A stretch of DNA of 64,000 bases from Streptomyces iranensis (GCF_017874715.1 NZ_JAGGLR010000011.1:1-64000), one strand, 5' to 3'; positions 16,439 to 25,065 are shown, numbered from the stretch's first letter. Notes: a model not told the origin generated them from the letters alone. Numbers and translations: made by a program.

Positions 16439-16574
16439 GTCTGGGTGAACTCCCGGGGTCGACCGCACATGCCCATTCGGATGTGACGGCTGTGTGTCGG
16501 CGGTGTTCTTCTCCGCGGCGCGTGCGCCACGGTGGCGTACCGTCCCTGGTCATCGGCGGCCGGGACTCGGGGGC

Positions 16575-17669
16575 TCAGAAGAACCCCGTCAGCGGCGGCG
16601 GTTCGGCGTTGAGGAGGTAGTCGCCCACCACACGTGCCTTGTGGGCGATCGGATTGTGGCTGACCAGGGTACGGGCGTTGCGCCAGTGGCGGTCGAAGTT
16701 GAACTCGCGCCGGGTGGCCGAGGCTCCGCCCACGTCGTACAGCCGCTCCGCCGCCCGCAGGGCCGCCTGGGCGGCCACCACCTGCGCCTGCGCCACCTCG
16801 GTGGCCGTCTCGGCGAGCGCCGGTTCACCGCCCGCCACGCCGTCGTCGCCGTGGGGGCCGGCGAGGGCGCGGTCGACGGCGGCGGCCGCGCGCAGCACGG
16901 TGGCCTCGGCACCATACCCGAGCGCCGCCATCTCGCCCACGGTGTGCTGCACGAACGGGTCCTGGACCGCGTGGTCGACGCCGCTGTGGCGGACCGCGCG
17001 GGCCCGGTCGCGGGCGTGGCCGACCGCGTCGCGCACCGCGTTCTTGGCGATGCCGGTCTCCACGGCGGCGAGGAAGAGCTGGTGATACGCGCCGAGATGG
17101 GTCCGGCGCACCCCCACGGCCCCGTCCACGACGACCTCGTGCGGGTACACCGCCACGTCGTCCAGCTCCGTGGTGCCGCTCGCCGTCATGCGCCGGCCCA
17201 TGCCGTCCCAGTCGTCGATCAGCCGAAGCCCGGGGCGGCCGTGCGGGAGTACCACGCGGACCCGCTGGTCGAGGTGGTTCCTCGCGGCGATGACCACCCA
17301 GTCGGCGAACAGGCTGCCGGTGCTGTAGCACTTCGTGCCGCTCAGCCGGTAGCGGTCGCCGTCGAGCACCAGCGCGGTGTGGATGTCGCCGGGGTGCTTG
17401 GCGGTGGTCTCCCCGGTGGCGTTGCCGAAGAGCTCGCCCGCCAGCGCCGCCGCGAACCACCGCTCGCGGTCCTCCTTCCCGCCGTCGCTGATGAGCTTCT
17501 CGAGGAAACCGAAGTGCGGCCGGAGCGCCTGTGCCACGTTGGAGTCCGCCTCCGCGAGATCGATGACGGTCCGGAAGAGGTCCACGAGGCTCGCCCCCGG
17601 GCCGCCGTACGCCACCGGGACCCGCAGAGCTCCGACGGCACTCGCCCGCACCGCGTCCATGGACCTCAT
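16575..17669 (-). CDS. SfnB-like acyl-CoA dehydrogenase-fold flavoprotein, short N-terminus
   Basis: A 364-residue relative of DszC/SfnB. Diagnostic segments are LSGTKCYSTGSLFADWVV, DDWDGMGRRMTASGTTEL and the C-terminal FDRHWRNARTLVSHNP motif shared with paralogues at 36269 and 39666. Its ATG overlaps the upstream monooxygenase stop (ATGA). Compared with those paralogues it lacks roughly the first 40 residues of the N-terminal helical domain, starting directly before LRVPVAYGGPG. Either this is a natural short form or a 5' deletion fused it to the upstream gene; activity is uncertain. Likely role: FMNH2-dependent oxygenation of a sulfur compound. Confidence 0.8.
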   Translation of the reverse strand: MRSMDAVRASAVGALRVPVAYGGPGASLVDLFRTVIDLAEADSNVAQALRPHFGFLEKLISDGGKEDRERWFAAALAGELFGNATGETTAKHPGDIHTALVLDGDRYRLSGTKCYSTGSLFADWVVIAARNHLDQRVRVVLPHGRPGLRLIDDWDGMGRRMTASGTTELDDVAVYPHEVVVDGAVGVRRTHLGAYHQLFLAAVETGIAKNAVRDAVGHARDRARAVRHSGVDHAVQDPFVQHTVGEMAALGYGAEATVLRAAAAVDRALAGPHGDDGVAGGEPALAETATEVAQAQVVAAQAALRAAERLYDVGGASATRREFNFDRHWRNARTLVSHNPIAHKARVVGDYLLNAEPPPLTGFF

Positions 17670-19012
17670 CGGGCCGTGGCCCCCTTCTGCCCGGAAGGCT
17701 CGTATGACGGTGCCGGTACCGGGAGCCCCAGGTGATCGCGGAGGGTGGTGCCCGTGTAGCCCTGGCGGAACACGCCGCGTTCCCGCAGGATCGGCACGAC
17801 GTGGTCGACGAAGGCGTCCAGGCCGTCGGGCAGCGCGTCGGGCAGCAGGGTGAAGCCGTCCACCAGACCGGCCGACCACCAGCCGGTGATGTCGTCCGCG
17901 ATCCGTTCGGGGGTGCCGACGACCGACCGGTGGCCGCCGATGGTGCGGGCGGCGAGCCCGGCCAGGGAGAGTCCCTCACGACGGGCGATCTCGGCATGGG
18001 CACGGAAGAACCCGGTGGGCAGCCGGTCCGGCGGCGGTCCCGACAACTGGGCCTCGGTCAGCGGCACTTCGGGGTCGGTGGTGGCGGGGTCGAGGCCGAG
18101 CGTACGGGCCACCCGGGCGAGCTGCCGCGCGTCCTCGTGTACGCCCGCCTCCAGCTCGGCGAAGCGCGCGCGGGCCTCCGCCTCGGTGCCGCCGATCACC
18201 GGGGTCAGGCCGGGCAGCAGCCGGATGCCGGACACATCGCGTCCGTACCGCCGCGCCTGTCCGGCGAGCCGGGCGCGGTAGTCACGCGCCCCCTCGCGGT
18301 CGAGCAGCGGGGTGTAGACGGCCTCGGCGAAGCGTCCCGCGAGGGCCACGCCCTGTGGCGAGGCCCCGGCCTGCACCGTCACCGGGCGGCCCTGTGGGGA
18401 GCGCGGCACGTTGAGCGCCCCGGCGACCTCGAAGAACTCGCCGCTGTGCTGGGCGGAGTGAATCCGGTCGGGGTCGGCGAAGCGCGCGCCGTCGGTGTCC
18501 GCGACGAGCGCGCCGTCCTCCCAGGAATCCCACAGCCGGTGCACCAGGCCGATGAACTCCTCCGCCCTGCGGTAGCGGGTGCCGGGGTCGAGCACGGTGT
18601 CGAGACCGAAGTTCCGCGCCGCCTCGGGGAAGAAGGTGGCGACCGCGTTCCATCCGGCGCGCCCCCGCGACGCGTGGTCGAGTGAGAGGACCCGGCGGGC
18701 GAGGTTGTAGGGCTCGTTGAAGGTGGTGGACCCGGTGAGGACGACCCCGAGGCGCTCGGTGGCGGCGGCGAGGTAGGTCAGCAGCATCGAGGGTTCCAGG
18801 GCCTGCCCGGGGCCGTGGCCGACGTCGCCGTGGAGGGCGGGGATGTCGGCGAGGAACACCCCGTCGAGGGCGCCGCGCTCGGCGGTACGGGCCACCCGCA
18901 GATGGTGGTCCGGGTCGACGTAGGCGTCCGGGGCCCGGCCGGGCAGGGTCCAGGCCCCGGGGTGGTTTCCGACGCCGGTGATGTTCACCAGCAGACTGAG
19001 CCGGCGGGTCAT
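17666..19012 (-). CDS. NtaA/SnaA/DszA-family FMN-dependent monooxygenase
   Basis: A 448-residue luciferase-like monooxygenase of the DszA/NtaA type, larger than SsuD. Visible motifs are GALDGVFLADIPALHG, STTFNEPYNLARRVLSLDHA, FFPEAARNFGLD, LWDSWEDGALV, GEFFEVAGALNVPRSPQGRP and TTLRDHLGLPVP at the end. It overlaps both neighbours by ATGA. Enzymes of this family use FMNH2 for sulfone, chelate or streptogramin oxidation; in this operon a sulfone or thioether substrate is inferred. The frame continues upstream of 19012, but MTRRLSLLVNITGVG is the natural start. Confidence 0.88.
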   Translation of the reverse strand: MTRRLSLLVNITGVGNHPGAWTLPGRAPDAYVDPDHHLRVARTAERGALDGVFLADIPALHGDVGHGPGQALEPSMLLTYLAAATERLGVVLTGSTTFNEPYNLARRVLSLDHASRGRAGWNAVATFFPEAARNFGLDTVLDPGTRYRRAEEFIGLVHRLWDSWEDGALVADTDGARFADPDRIHSAQHSGEFFEVAGALNVPRSPQGRPVTVQAGASPQGVALAGRFAEAVYTPLLDREGARDYRARLAGQARRYGRDVSGIRLLPGLTPVIGGTEAEARARFAELEAGVHEDARQLARVARTLGLDPATTDPEVPLTEAQLSGPPPDRLPTGFFRAHAEIARREGLSLAGLAARTIGGHRSVVGTPERIADDITGWWSAGLVDGFTLLPDALPDGLDAFVDHVVPILRERGVFRQGYTGTTLRDHLGLPVPAPSYEPSGQKGATAR

Positions 19013-20373
19013 CGGACCGGCACCTCCGCCGTGTCGGGTGCGTACCGGGCGACCGGGGGCCGGGCCAGGCCGAAGTGGTCGCGCAGCGTGGTGCCCGCGT
19101 AGTCGTCCCGGAACAGCCCCCGGCGGCGCAGCTCGGGGATGACGTGTTCGGCGAAGGCCGCGAGGCCGCTGGGGAGCACATCGGGCATCAGGTTGAAGCC
19201 GTCGGCCGCTCCTGAGGTGAACCACTCCTCGATGGTGTCGGCGATGTCGGCCGGGCCGCCCGCGACGACACGGTGTCCGAGTCCGCCGCCGAGCCGCCGG
19301 ATCAGTTGTCGGGCGGTCAGTCGCTCGCGCCGGGCCAGCTCGGTGGTGACCGTGAAGAAGGTCTGCGGCCCCTGGACGTTCTCGGCGGGGCCGATGAGGT
19401 CCCACGGCAGTTCCGCGTCCGGGTCGAGGGCGTCGGCGTCGATGCCGAGCAGGGCGGCCAGCCGGTCCAGGCCGTAGCGGAGCGGAATGAGGTCCTGGAG
19501 GCCGTTCAGCCGCTCCAGCGCCTCGTCGCGGGTGGCGGCGACCACCGTGGACAGTCCGGGCAGCACCACGATCCCGTCGGGGTCACGGCCGAGCGCGGCG
19601 GCGCGGGACTTGACGGCGCGGTAGTACGCCTTGCCCTCGTCCAGGGTCTGGGCGGCGCTGAAGACGGCCTCGGCGTGCGCGGCGGCGAGTTCGATGCCGT
19701 CGGGAGAGCCGCCCGCCTGGACGAGGACGGGGCGGCCCTGCGGCGATCGCGGGGTGTTCAGCGGCCCCCGGACGCGGAAGAACTCGCCCTGGTGGTCGAT
19801 GGCGTGGATACGGGCCGGGTCGGCGAACACACCGCGCGCGTCGTCCCCGATGAGCGCGTCGTCGTCCCAGCTGTCCCACAGTTCGCCGAGGACGCCGACG
19901 AACTCGGCGGCGCGCCGGTAGCGGTCCCGGTGGGCGGGCGCCTGGTCGAGACCGAAGTTGCGGGCGGCGGCGGGACCGGTCGTGGTCACCGCGTTGAACC
20001 CGGCGCGGCCCCGGCTGAGGTGGTCCAGCGCGGCGAACCGGCGGGCGATGTTGTAGGGCTCGTTGTAGCTGGTGGAGGCGGTGGCGATCAGGCCGATACG
20101 GCTGGTGTGGGCCGCGATCCCGGCCAGGATCACGGTGGGTTCCAGCGCGTATTCGGGGCGGTGGGCGATGTCGGGGGTGAGGACGGGGGTGTCGGCGAGG
20201 AAGACGGCGTCGAGCTTCGCGGCCTCGGCGACGCGGGCGGTGGTGATGTAGTGGCCGAGGGAGAAGGCGGCGCGCGGGTCGCCGTCGGGGGCGCGCCACG
20301 CACCCGCGAAGATCCCTGACTGGAAGATGTTGACGTTGAGGTGCAGGTGTCGCCTGCCGGGCGAGAGGGTCAT
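19009..20373 (-). CDS. NtaA/SnaA/DszA-family FMN-dependent monooxygenase
   Basis: A 454-residue luciferase-like monooxygenase. It begins with RRHLHLNVNIFQSGIFAGAW and carries AAKLDAVFLADTPVLTP, STSYNEPYNIARRFAALDHL, TTTGPAAARNFGLD, LWDSWDDDALIGD and GAADGFNLMPDVLPSGL, closing with TTLRDHFGLARP. It overlaps metQ-like and the next monooxygenase gene by four bases each. Adjacent tandem NtaA paralogues suggest two steps, or two substrates, handled by one operon. FMNH2 must come from elsewhere, plausibly from SsuE. Confidence 0.9.
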   Translation of the reverse strand: MTLSPGRRHLHLNVNIFQSGIFAGAWRAPDGDPRAAFSLGHYITTARVAEAAKLDAVFLADTPVLTPDIAHRPEYALEPTVILAGIAAHTSRIGLIATASTSYNEPYNIARRFAALDHLSRGRAGFNAVTTTGPAAARNFGLDQAPAHRDRYRRAAEFVGVLGELWDSWDDDALIGDDARGVFADPARIHAIDHQGEFFRVRGPLNTPRSPQGRPVLVQAGGSPDGIELAAAHAEAVFSAAQTLDEGKAYYRAVKSRAAALGRDPDGIVVLPGLSTVVAATRDEALERLNGLQDLIPLRYGLDRLAALLGIDADALDPDAELPWDLIGPAENVQGPQTFFTVTTELARRERLTARQLIRRLGGGLGHRVVAGGPADIADTIEEWFTSGAADGFNLMPDVLPSGLAAFAEHVIPELRRRGLFRDDYAGTTLRDHFGLARPPVARYAPDTAEVPVR

Positions 20374-21275
20374 GGGGCGGCTCGCTGACGCTGGTCGGCG
20401 GGGATCTTGGCGGGCTGTGTTTCCACGTCGAGGTCGTGTCTGATGAACCGGGCCACCCGCGGGTCGGCGAACGCGGCCTTGAGCCGTGTGATGGCGGGGT
20501 CGTCGGCGTAGGCGTCGCCGACGACGAGCTGGATGGCGAAGCGTTCGTCGGCCGGGGGCAGCAGGATGCGCTGCTTGACCGGGATCTTGGCGACCCGGAA
20601 CTTGTAGGCGTAGTTGATGGCGGCGTCGACATCCGGGAGGGAGCGGGCGATGGCGTCCAGGGACACCTCGTGCCAGTGGAAGTCGCGCGGGTTCTCGGCG
20701 ATGTCGCCCAGCTGTGCGGTGAGCGGGTCCACATCCTTCTTGAGCTTGATGAGCCCGACCTTCTGGAGGGTCAGCAGCGCCTGGGTCTGGTTCGCCGGGT
20801 CGTTGGGCAGGGTGATCCGCGCGCCGTGCGGCAGTTCGCGCACGCTGCCGTACTTCTGCGAGTAGAGGGCGAACGCCTGGGTGAAGATGGGCTGGACGGC
20901 CCTGGCCTCATAGCCCTCGTTGGCCACGATGACCTTGAGCCACTCGGCGTGCTGGGTGATGTTCGCGGCGAGCTTGCCGTCCGCGGTCGAGCCATTGACC
21001 TGGTTGGCGTCGTTGACGGGGTACGGCTCGACCGTGATGCCGTGGTCCCGGTCGACCTTGTCGGCGATGTACTTCACGATGGCGCTCTGCGGAATGCTGC
21101 CCTGGTTGTAGCCGACCTTCAGGGTCTTCCCCAGGGGCGGATGGTCCTCGCCGCCCACCCGTGCGGCGGCCAGTGAGCCGACGGCGAGGGCGACGGCGCT
21201 GAGCGCGGCCGTGATGGCGATGCGGCGGGGCAGTCTGGACTTCAGTTCGAAGCCGTGGTCATGGACGAAAGGCAT
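20370..21275 (-). CDS. metQ: NlpA/MetQ-family substrate-binding protein without lipobox
   Basis: A 301-residue MetQ-type binding protein. After KSRLPRRIAITAALSAVALAVG the mature part starts KTLKVGYNQGSIPQSAIVKY; it includes VNGSTADGKLAANITQHAEW and LDAIARSLPDVDAAINYAYK. Typical MetQ proteins are lipoproteins, but I see no Cys anywhere in this one, so it is either anchored by an uncleaved N-terminal helix or secreted. It sits between the MetI gene and two monooxygenase genes. The neighbours suggest a methionine-like sulfur compound as ligand. Confidence 0.86.
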   Translation of the reverse strand: MPFVHDHGFELKSRLPRRIAITAALSAVALAVGSLAAARVGGEDHPPLGKTLKVGYNQGSIPQSAIVKYIADKVDRDHGITVEPYPVNDANQVNGSTADGKLAANITQHAEWLKVIVANEGYEARAVQPIFTQAFALYSQKYGSVRELPHGARITLPNDPANQTQALLTLQKVGLIKLKKDVDPLTAQLGDIAENPRDFHWHEVSLDAIARSLPDVDAAINYAYKFRVAKIPVKQRILLPPADERFAIQLVVGDAYADDPAITRLKAAFADPRVARFIRHDLDVETQPAKIPADQRQRAAP

Positions 21276-21320
21276 GGGTGTTCCCCGGTGGGATGAGGAG
21301 GTTCGGGGTGCGGCGGGCGC

Positions 21321-21360
21321 AGTGGCCTCAGCGACCTCAGTGGCCTCAGCGACCTCAGTG
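21321..21360. repeat. Tandem 18-base repeat between metI and metQ
   Basis: AGTGGCCTCAGCGACCTC occurs at 21321-21338 and 21339-21356, followed by AGTG. It spans the 3' end of metI and most of the gap before metQ. It could form alternative hairpins between the two genes and modulate relative expression, or simply be replication slippage. Confidence 0.7.
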
Positions 21361-22014
21361 GGCGAGGCGGCGCACGATGCGGTCGCCGGTGAACTGGATC
21401 ACCTGCACCATGACGATGAGCGTGACGATCGTGGCGGTCATGACCGTCGTGTCGAAGCGCTCGTAGCCGTAGCTGATGGCCAGATAGCCGATGCCACCGG
21501 CGCCGATGGTCCCGGCGATGGCGGAGAATTCCAGCATGCCGACGATCGCGATGGTCAGGCTTCCCACGAGGGCGGGCAGCGCCTCCGCCAGCTGTACGGA
21601 CACGATCACCTGAAGGCGTGAGCCGCCCGCGGCGCGCCCCGCCTCGGTGGCCTCGCGGTCCACCTCCCGCAGGGCCGTTTCCACCAGCCGCGCGAAGTAG
21701 GGGATGCCCGCGAGCGACATCGGCACGATCGCCGCGGACACCCCGATGGTCGTGCCCGCCACGTACCGGGTGAACGGAATGATCGCGGCCATCAGGATCA
21801 GAAACGGCAGCGAACGGCCCAGGTTGACCACCCAGCTCAGCGTGGCCCGCAGTGCCCGGTGCGGAAACAGCGCGCCGGGCGAGGAGTTGTGGAGCACCAC
21901 GCCCACCGGGGTGCCCACGGCGACGACGATGACCATGACGGCGGCGACCATCTGGAGGGTCTGCCCGATCGCGGGGAAGAGCAGCGGCCACAGCTTGTCG
22001 AGGTCGGTGCTCAT
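21355..22014 (-). CDS. metI: MetI-type ABC transporter permease
   Basis: A 219-residue permease with about five transmembrane helices, including MVAAVMVIVVAVGTPVGVVL and MTATIVTLIVMVQVIQF. The MetI signature region is REVDREATEAGRAAGGSRLQ followed by IVSVQLAEALPALVGSLTIA. The ATG overlaps the metN stop by ATGA. Length is typical. The linked genes suggest import of an organosulfur compound rather than, or as well as, methionine. Confidence 0.92.
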   Translation of the reverse strand: MSTDLDKLWPLLFPAIGQTLQMVAAVMVIVVAVGTPVGVVLHNSSPGALFPHRALRATLSWVVNLGRSLPFLILMAAIIPFTRYVAGTTIGVSAAIVPMSLAGIPYFARLVETALREVDREATEAGRAAGGSRLQVIVSVQLAEALPALVGSLTIAIVGMLEFSAIAGTIGAGGIGYLAISYGYERFDTTVMTATIVTLIVMVQVIQFTGDRIVRRLAH

Positions 22015-23114
22015 ACGACCGTCTCCGCGGCCGTCTCCGCGGCCGCCTCGGACGCCGGTTCGGAGGCTGCCGGTTCTTCGGCGCGGGCACTGTGGTCCGG
22101 GGGCAGTGGTCCGGGCAGCGATTCGGGCAGTGGTTCGGGCAGTGGTTCGGCGTGGATGCCCCAGCCGTCCAGGGCCGCGGTCAGCTCGTCCGCCCGGTCG
22201 TGGCCGACCGCGATGGTCGCACGGCCCGCGGCCCGCCCGGCGATCTCCTCCACCGTCGCGGACAGCAGATGGACATCGAGCCCGTGGTCCGCACCGAGCC
22301 GCGTCAGCCAGTCCGTGGGCACCGCGTGCCCCTGGTAGGTGAGCCGCCACGTACCGAGCCCCGGCCGGTCCCAGGAGACCGGCCGGTCGGGAAGGAGCGC
22401 GTTGCCCAGCGCGGAGTGCGGATCGGCCACCAGCTGGTGGACGGGGCCCGACTCGGCGACGCGCCCCTCGCGCAGCAGGGCGGCGGTGTCCGCCACTTCG
22501 CGGACCACCTCCATCTCATGGGTGATCAGGAGGATGGCCAGATCCAGGTCGGTGCGCAGCTCGCGCAGCAGGGCGAGGACGGACCGGGTGGCGGCCGGGT
22601 CGAGACCGGAGGTGGCCTCGTCGGACAGCAGCACCTTGGGCCGCAGCGCCAACGCCCGTGCGATGCCCACGCGTTGGCGCTGGCCACCGGAGAGCTGGGC
22701 GGGGTAGTCGTCGGCGCGGTCCGTGAGGCCGACCCGCTCCAGCAGTTCGGCGACGCGGCGCTTCTCCTCCCGCGCGGTCACGCCGAGATAGCGCAGTGGC
22801 ATCGCGACGTTCTGCGCCGCCGTGCGCCGGCGCAGCAGATTGGCCGACTGGAAGACGGTTCCGATGGCCCGCCGCGCGTGGCGGAGGTCACGTTCCGGAA
22901 GGTCCGTCACATCGGTTCCGGCCACCCATACCCGTCCGGACGTGGGGCGTTCGAGCAGATTCACGCAGCGGGCCAGAGTGCTCTTCCCCGCGCCACTGGG
23001 GCCGACGACGGCGCCGATGGTGCCCTGTGCGATGTTCAGGTCGACTTCATGGAGCACCGGCCGCGCACGGGTACCGGTGCCGAAGGTCTTGTGCAGTTTC
23101 TCTACACGGATCAC
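22011..23114 (-). CDS. metN: MetN-type methionine ABC transporter ATPase
   Basis: A 367-residue ATPase. Walker A is GPSGAGKST, the signature is LSGGQRQRVGIARAL, Walker B is VLLSDEATSGLD and the H-loop is LLITHEMEVV. After residue 260 a NIL-type regulatory domain is recognisable from TWRLTYQGHAVPTDWLTRLG, as in MetN proteins that sense methionine. The C-terminus is a Pro/Leu/Glu repeat followed by an Ala/Glu tail. The GTG start has GAGGAG eight bases upstream; the open frame upstream contains leader C in another frame. It is the first structural gene of operon C, 83 bases after leader C. Confidence 0.92.
   Translation of the reverse strand: MIRVEKLHKTFGTGTRARPVLHEVDLNIAQGTIGAVVGPSGAGKSTLARCVNLLERPTSGRVWVAGTDVTDLPERDLRHARRAIGTVFQSANLLRRRTAAQNVAMPLRYLGVTAREEKRRVAELLERVGLTDRADDYPAQLSGGQRQRVGIARALALRPKVLLSDEATSGLDPAATRSVLALLRELRTDLDLAILLITHEMEVVREVADTAALLREGRVAESGPVHQLVADPHSALGNALLPDRPVSWDRPGLGTWRLTYQGHAVPTDWLTRLGADHGLDVHLLSATVEEIAGRAAGRATIAVGHDRADELTAALDGWGIHAEPLPEPLPESLPGPLPPDHSARAEEPAASEPASEAAAETAAETVV
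22101..22148. repeat. Tandem 12-base repeats in the 3' end of metN
   Basis: Four 12-base units, GGGCAGTGGTCC, GGGCAGCGATTC and two copies of GGGCAGTGGTTC, encode a Pro-Leu-Pro-Glu-like repeat near the C-terminus of MetN. This is a low-complexity linker after the NIL domain, prone to copy-number change. Confidence 0.8.
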
Positions 23115-23197
23115 CGTGTGTACTCCTCGACGCTCTGGGAGGGTGCGGGCGGGCGCGCCAAAGGAAGGAGACGGGCCGGCCCCGAGCGGGAATGAGG

Positions 23198-23278
23198 TCA
23201 GTGAGAGAAACAGGCGGCACTGGTGATCACCATGTGATCGACCGTGCGGCGGCGCGTGCAGAAGAGGGTCCGCGACAT
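23198..23278 (-). CDS. Leader peptide C of the metNIQ operon
   Basis: A 26-residue peptide, MSRTLFC then TRRRTVDHMVITSAACFSH. It has the R-R-x-V-D motif with Cys nine residues after Asp, TGT Cys codon and TGA stop; it diverges from the others at the Leu and Arg after Asp. Its ATG is 31 bases from a TTGACC element. It ends 83 bases before metN, on the same strand. Confidence 0.78.
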   Translation of the reverse strand: MSRTLFCTRRRTVDHMVITSAACFSH

Positions 23279-23286
23279 GGGATGGG

Positions 23287-23315
23287 ATGCTCACATTCCC
23301 GTTGGCCCAGGTCAA
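23287..23315 (-). promoter_or_regulatory. Putative leaderless promoter for operon C
   Basis: On the minus strand TTGACC occupies 23315-23310 and GAGCAT, a weak -10, 23292-23287. The -35 ends 31 bases before the leader C start codon, matching the other leaders. Confidence 0.5.
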
Positions 23316-23384
23316 CAGCGGACCGCATGGTGAGATGTGCGGTGTGCCCGGCGGCCGTCCACCGTTCCGCATGCTGGTCGCTGC

Positions 23385-23414
23385 TTGACCAGTACGCGAA
23401 CGCCGGTGTTGGGT
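23385..23414 (+). promoter_or_regulatory. Putative leaderless promoter for leader D
   Basis: TTGACC (23385-23390), an 18-base spacer and TTGGGT (23409-23414), followed after seven bases by the leader D ATG. It is back-to-back with the operon C promoter, with about 70 bases between the two -35 elements. Confidence 0.55.
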
Positions 23415-23421
23415 GGCGCCC

Positions 23422-23493
23422 ATGGCCTCCACGCTTCTGGTGTACCGCCATCACGTCGACCTCGGTCGAGTGGTGAGCGCGCAGTGTTGTTGA
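23422..23493 (+). CDS. Leader peptide D
   Basis: A 23-residue peptide, MASTLLVY then RHHVDLGRVVSAQCC. It has the shared motif, Asp-to-Cys spacing of nine, and a second Cys; both Cys codons are TGT and the stop is TGA. The genes downstream are a decayed aminotransferase, an acetyltransferase and a binding-protein remnant, so it appears to control a degenerating operon. Confidence 0.82.
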   Translation: MASTLLVYRHHVDLGRVVSAQCC

Positions 23494-23756
23494 GGCATTG
23501 ACGGCTGCCCGCCGGGGCGCCCTCTCCCATCTGTTTCCCCGCGTGTGATCCGTCTGCCCGTACGGGGCCGCACTCCTGTGCGCCGTGGGGCATGACGGCG
23601 CGTCAACTCGCCTCGCCGAGACCTTCGCGCCACTGGTCCGAGGGAGTGGACGACGGATGTACCAGGAGGGGAGCGGATCGGGCGACGGCACGGGCCACAG
23701 GCGCTCCGGCCACCCACCCAACCCCCCCTTGCTCATCGGAGACACACTTCATGGCC

Positions 23757-24332
23757 CTCTCCCGCCGCCGAAGCGCTGCCGGTCAAGGAACTGGCCGAGG
23801 CCGCCGCCGACGTACTCGGCGGCCTCGCGGCCGATGCGCTCCAGTACTCCGGTGTGGAGGGGACACCGGAGCTGCGCGAGTGGATCGGCCGCCACGAAGG
23901 GATCGCCGTGGCGGATCGGGTCTACGCGAACTGCGGTACTCCGGCGACCACGTGCCCCGGCTCAGCACCGACAGCGACCGGGTGATCCGCGTCAACAGCT
24001 TCGCCAAGACCCTCGGGCCCGGTCTGCGCCTCGGCCGGATCGTCGGCCCGCCATGGCTGCTCCCGGCGGTGACGCGACCCCGCGCCAACCAGGATCAGCA
24101 CTTCTCGACCTTCACGCAGACCATCGCCACCCGGCTGCTGACCACACCCGGCCTGTTCGACCGCGTCACCGCCGACGCGCGGGCGCTGTACGGACGCCGG
24201 ACCCGGGCCCTGCCCGGCGGCACCGGCTCTCCGGGGCGCATCCGCCTCGGCATCGGGGCGGTGGCCGAGCACGACGTGGCCACGGCGGTCGGCCGGCTGG
24301 CCGAGGCACCGAACCCGGAGACGGCCCGATGA
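23757..24332 (+). pseudogene. Degraded PLP-dependent aminotransferase (class I/II)
   Basis: Three collinear fragments of one aminotransferase survive in two reading frames. The first reads QYSGVEGTPELREWIGRHEG, typical of the N-terminal part of 2-aminoadipate-type enzymes. A deletion and frame change then lead to RYSGDHVPRLSTDSDRVIRV and NSFAKTLGPGLRLGRIVGP, which includes the PLP lysine. The last part ends RIRLGIGAVAEHDVATAVG after a further deletion. About half of a normal 400-residue enzyme is missing, so no function is expected. It follows leader D by about 260 bases and its stop overlaps the acetyltransferase start (ATGA). Confidence 0.8.
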
Positions 24333-24880
24333 CCCATACGCCCACCCCCGCCGCCGTACCCGCCCCCGCGTTCGCCCCGGACGGGCCCGTCCGCTGGGTG
24401 GCGCTGGGCTGGAACGACCCGGCGGCCGCCGAGCTGCGGGCGCTGATGGACGCGGAGATCAAGCCCCGCTATGCCGTCTTCGAGCCGCGTCCGCATCTGC
24501 CGCCCCCGCCCACCGCCGATGAGATAGCCGTCACCTGGATCGCCTTCACCGGCTCGGGCGAACCCGTCGCCACCGCCTCGCTGCGCGCGCTGCCCGGCGA
24601 CCGGTGGGAGGTCAAGCGCGTCTTCGTCCGTGCCGACCACCGTGGCCGCGGGCTGGCCGCGGCGGCCCTGGCCGCCGTCGAGGCGTCCGCGGCCGAACGG
24701 GGCGTCGCGGAGCTGATGCTGCAGACGGGTGTCCGGCAGCCGGAGGCCGCCGCCCTCTACGCACGCGAGGGCTGGTACCGCATCCCGCCCTATCCGCCCT
24801 ACTCCCGCGACCCGTACAGCGTCTGCTTCGCCAAGTGGCTGCCCGCCACCGGGCGTGCGGAGCGGGGGAGCCGCGCGTGA
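24329..24880 (+). CDS. GNAT-family N-acetyltransferase
   Basis: A 183-residue acetyltransferase. The acetyl-CoA motif is VFVRADHRGRGLAAAALAAV near residue 100, and ARGVAEL/LQTGVRQPEAAALYAREG follows the GNAT pattern with the usual C-terminal Tyr-Arg region. It starts at an ATGA overlap with the aminotransferase pseudogene. It seems intact although both neighbours are broken. The substrate is unknown; neighbours suggest an amino acid or amine, possibly a cysteine- or sulfone-type antimetabolite, but this is weak inference. Confidence 0.82.
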   Translation: MTHTPTPAAVPAPAFAPDGPVRWVALGWNDPAAAELRALMDAEIKPRYAVFEPRPHLPPPPTADEIAVTWIAFTGSGEPVATASLRALPGDRWEVKRVFVRADHRGRGLAAAALAAVEASAAERGVAELMLQTGVRQPEAAALYAREGWYRIPPYPPYSRDPYSVCFAKWLPATGRAERGSRA

Positions 24881-25065
24881 CCCCCGGCGTCTCGCCGCCC
24901 TCCTGATCGCCCCGCTGCTCCTGGCCGCCGGGTGTGCCCCCTCCGGCGCCGGATCCCGCACCTCGGCCTCCGGTACCTCGCTGACCTGAGGTGTCACCAC
25001 CGAGCCGCAGTGCTTCGACCCGCACCGCTCCACGCGGCAGAACGCGTTCGTCATGGCGGGGCCCC
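24879..25065 (+). pseudogene. 5' remnant of a peptide-type ABC substrate-binding lipoprotein
   Basis: One frame reads RRLAALLIAPLLLAAGCAPS, a lipoprotein signal with lipobox, then a TGA stop after SASGTSLT, and continues GVTTEPQCFDPHRSTRQNAF, the typical N-terminal strand of oligopeptide/nickel binding proteins. The TGA stands where the family usually has Trp, so a TGG-to-TGA change is likely. Homology then stops and no permease genes follow. It is the third member of the decayed operon behind leader D. Confidence 0.7.

Noticed and set aside
16439..16574. A leader peptide or separate promoter before the F420-type gene
   Set aside because: None of the three minus frames matches the leader motif and no TTGAC element at 30-31 bases from an ATG is present.
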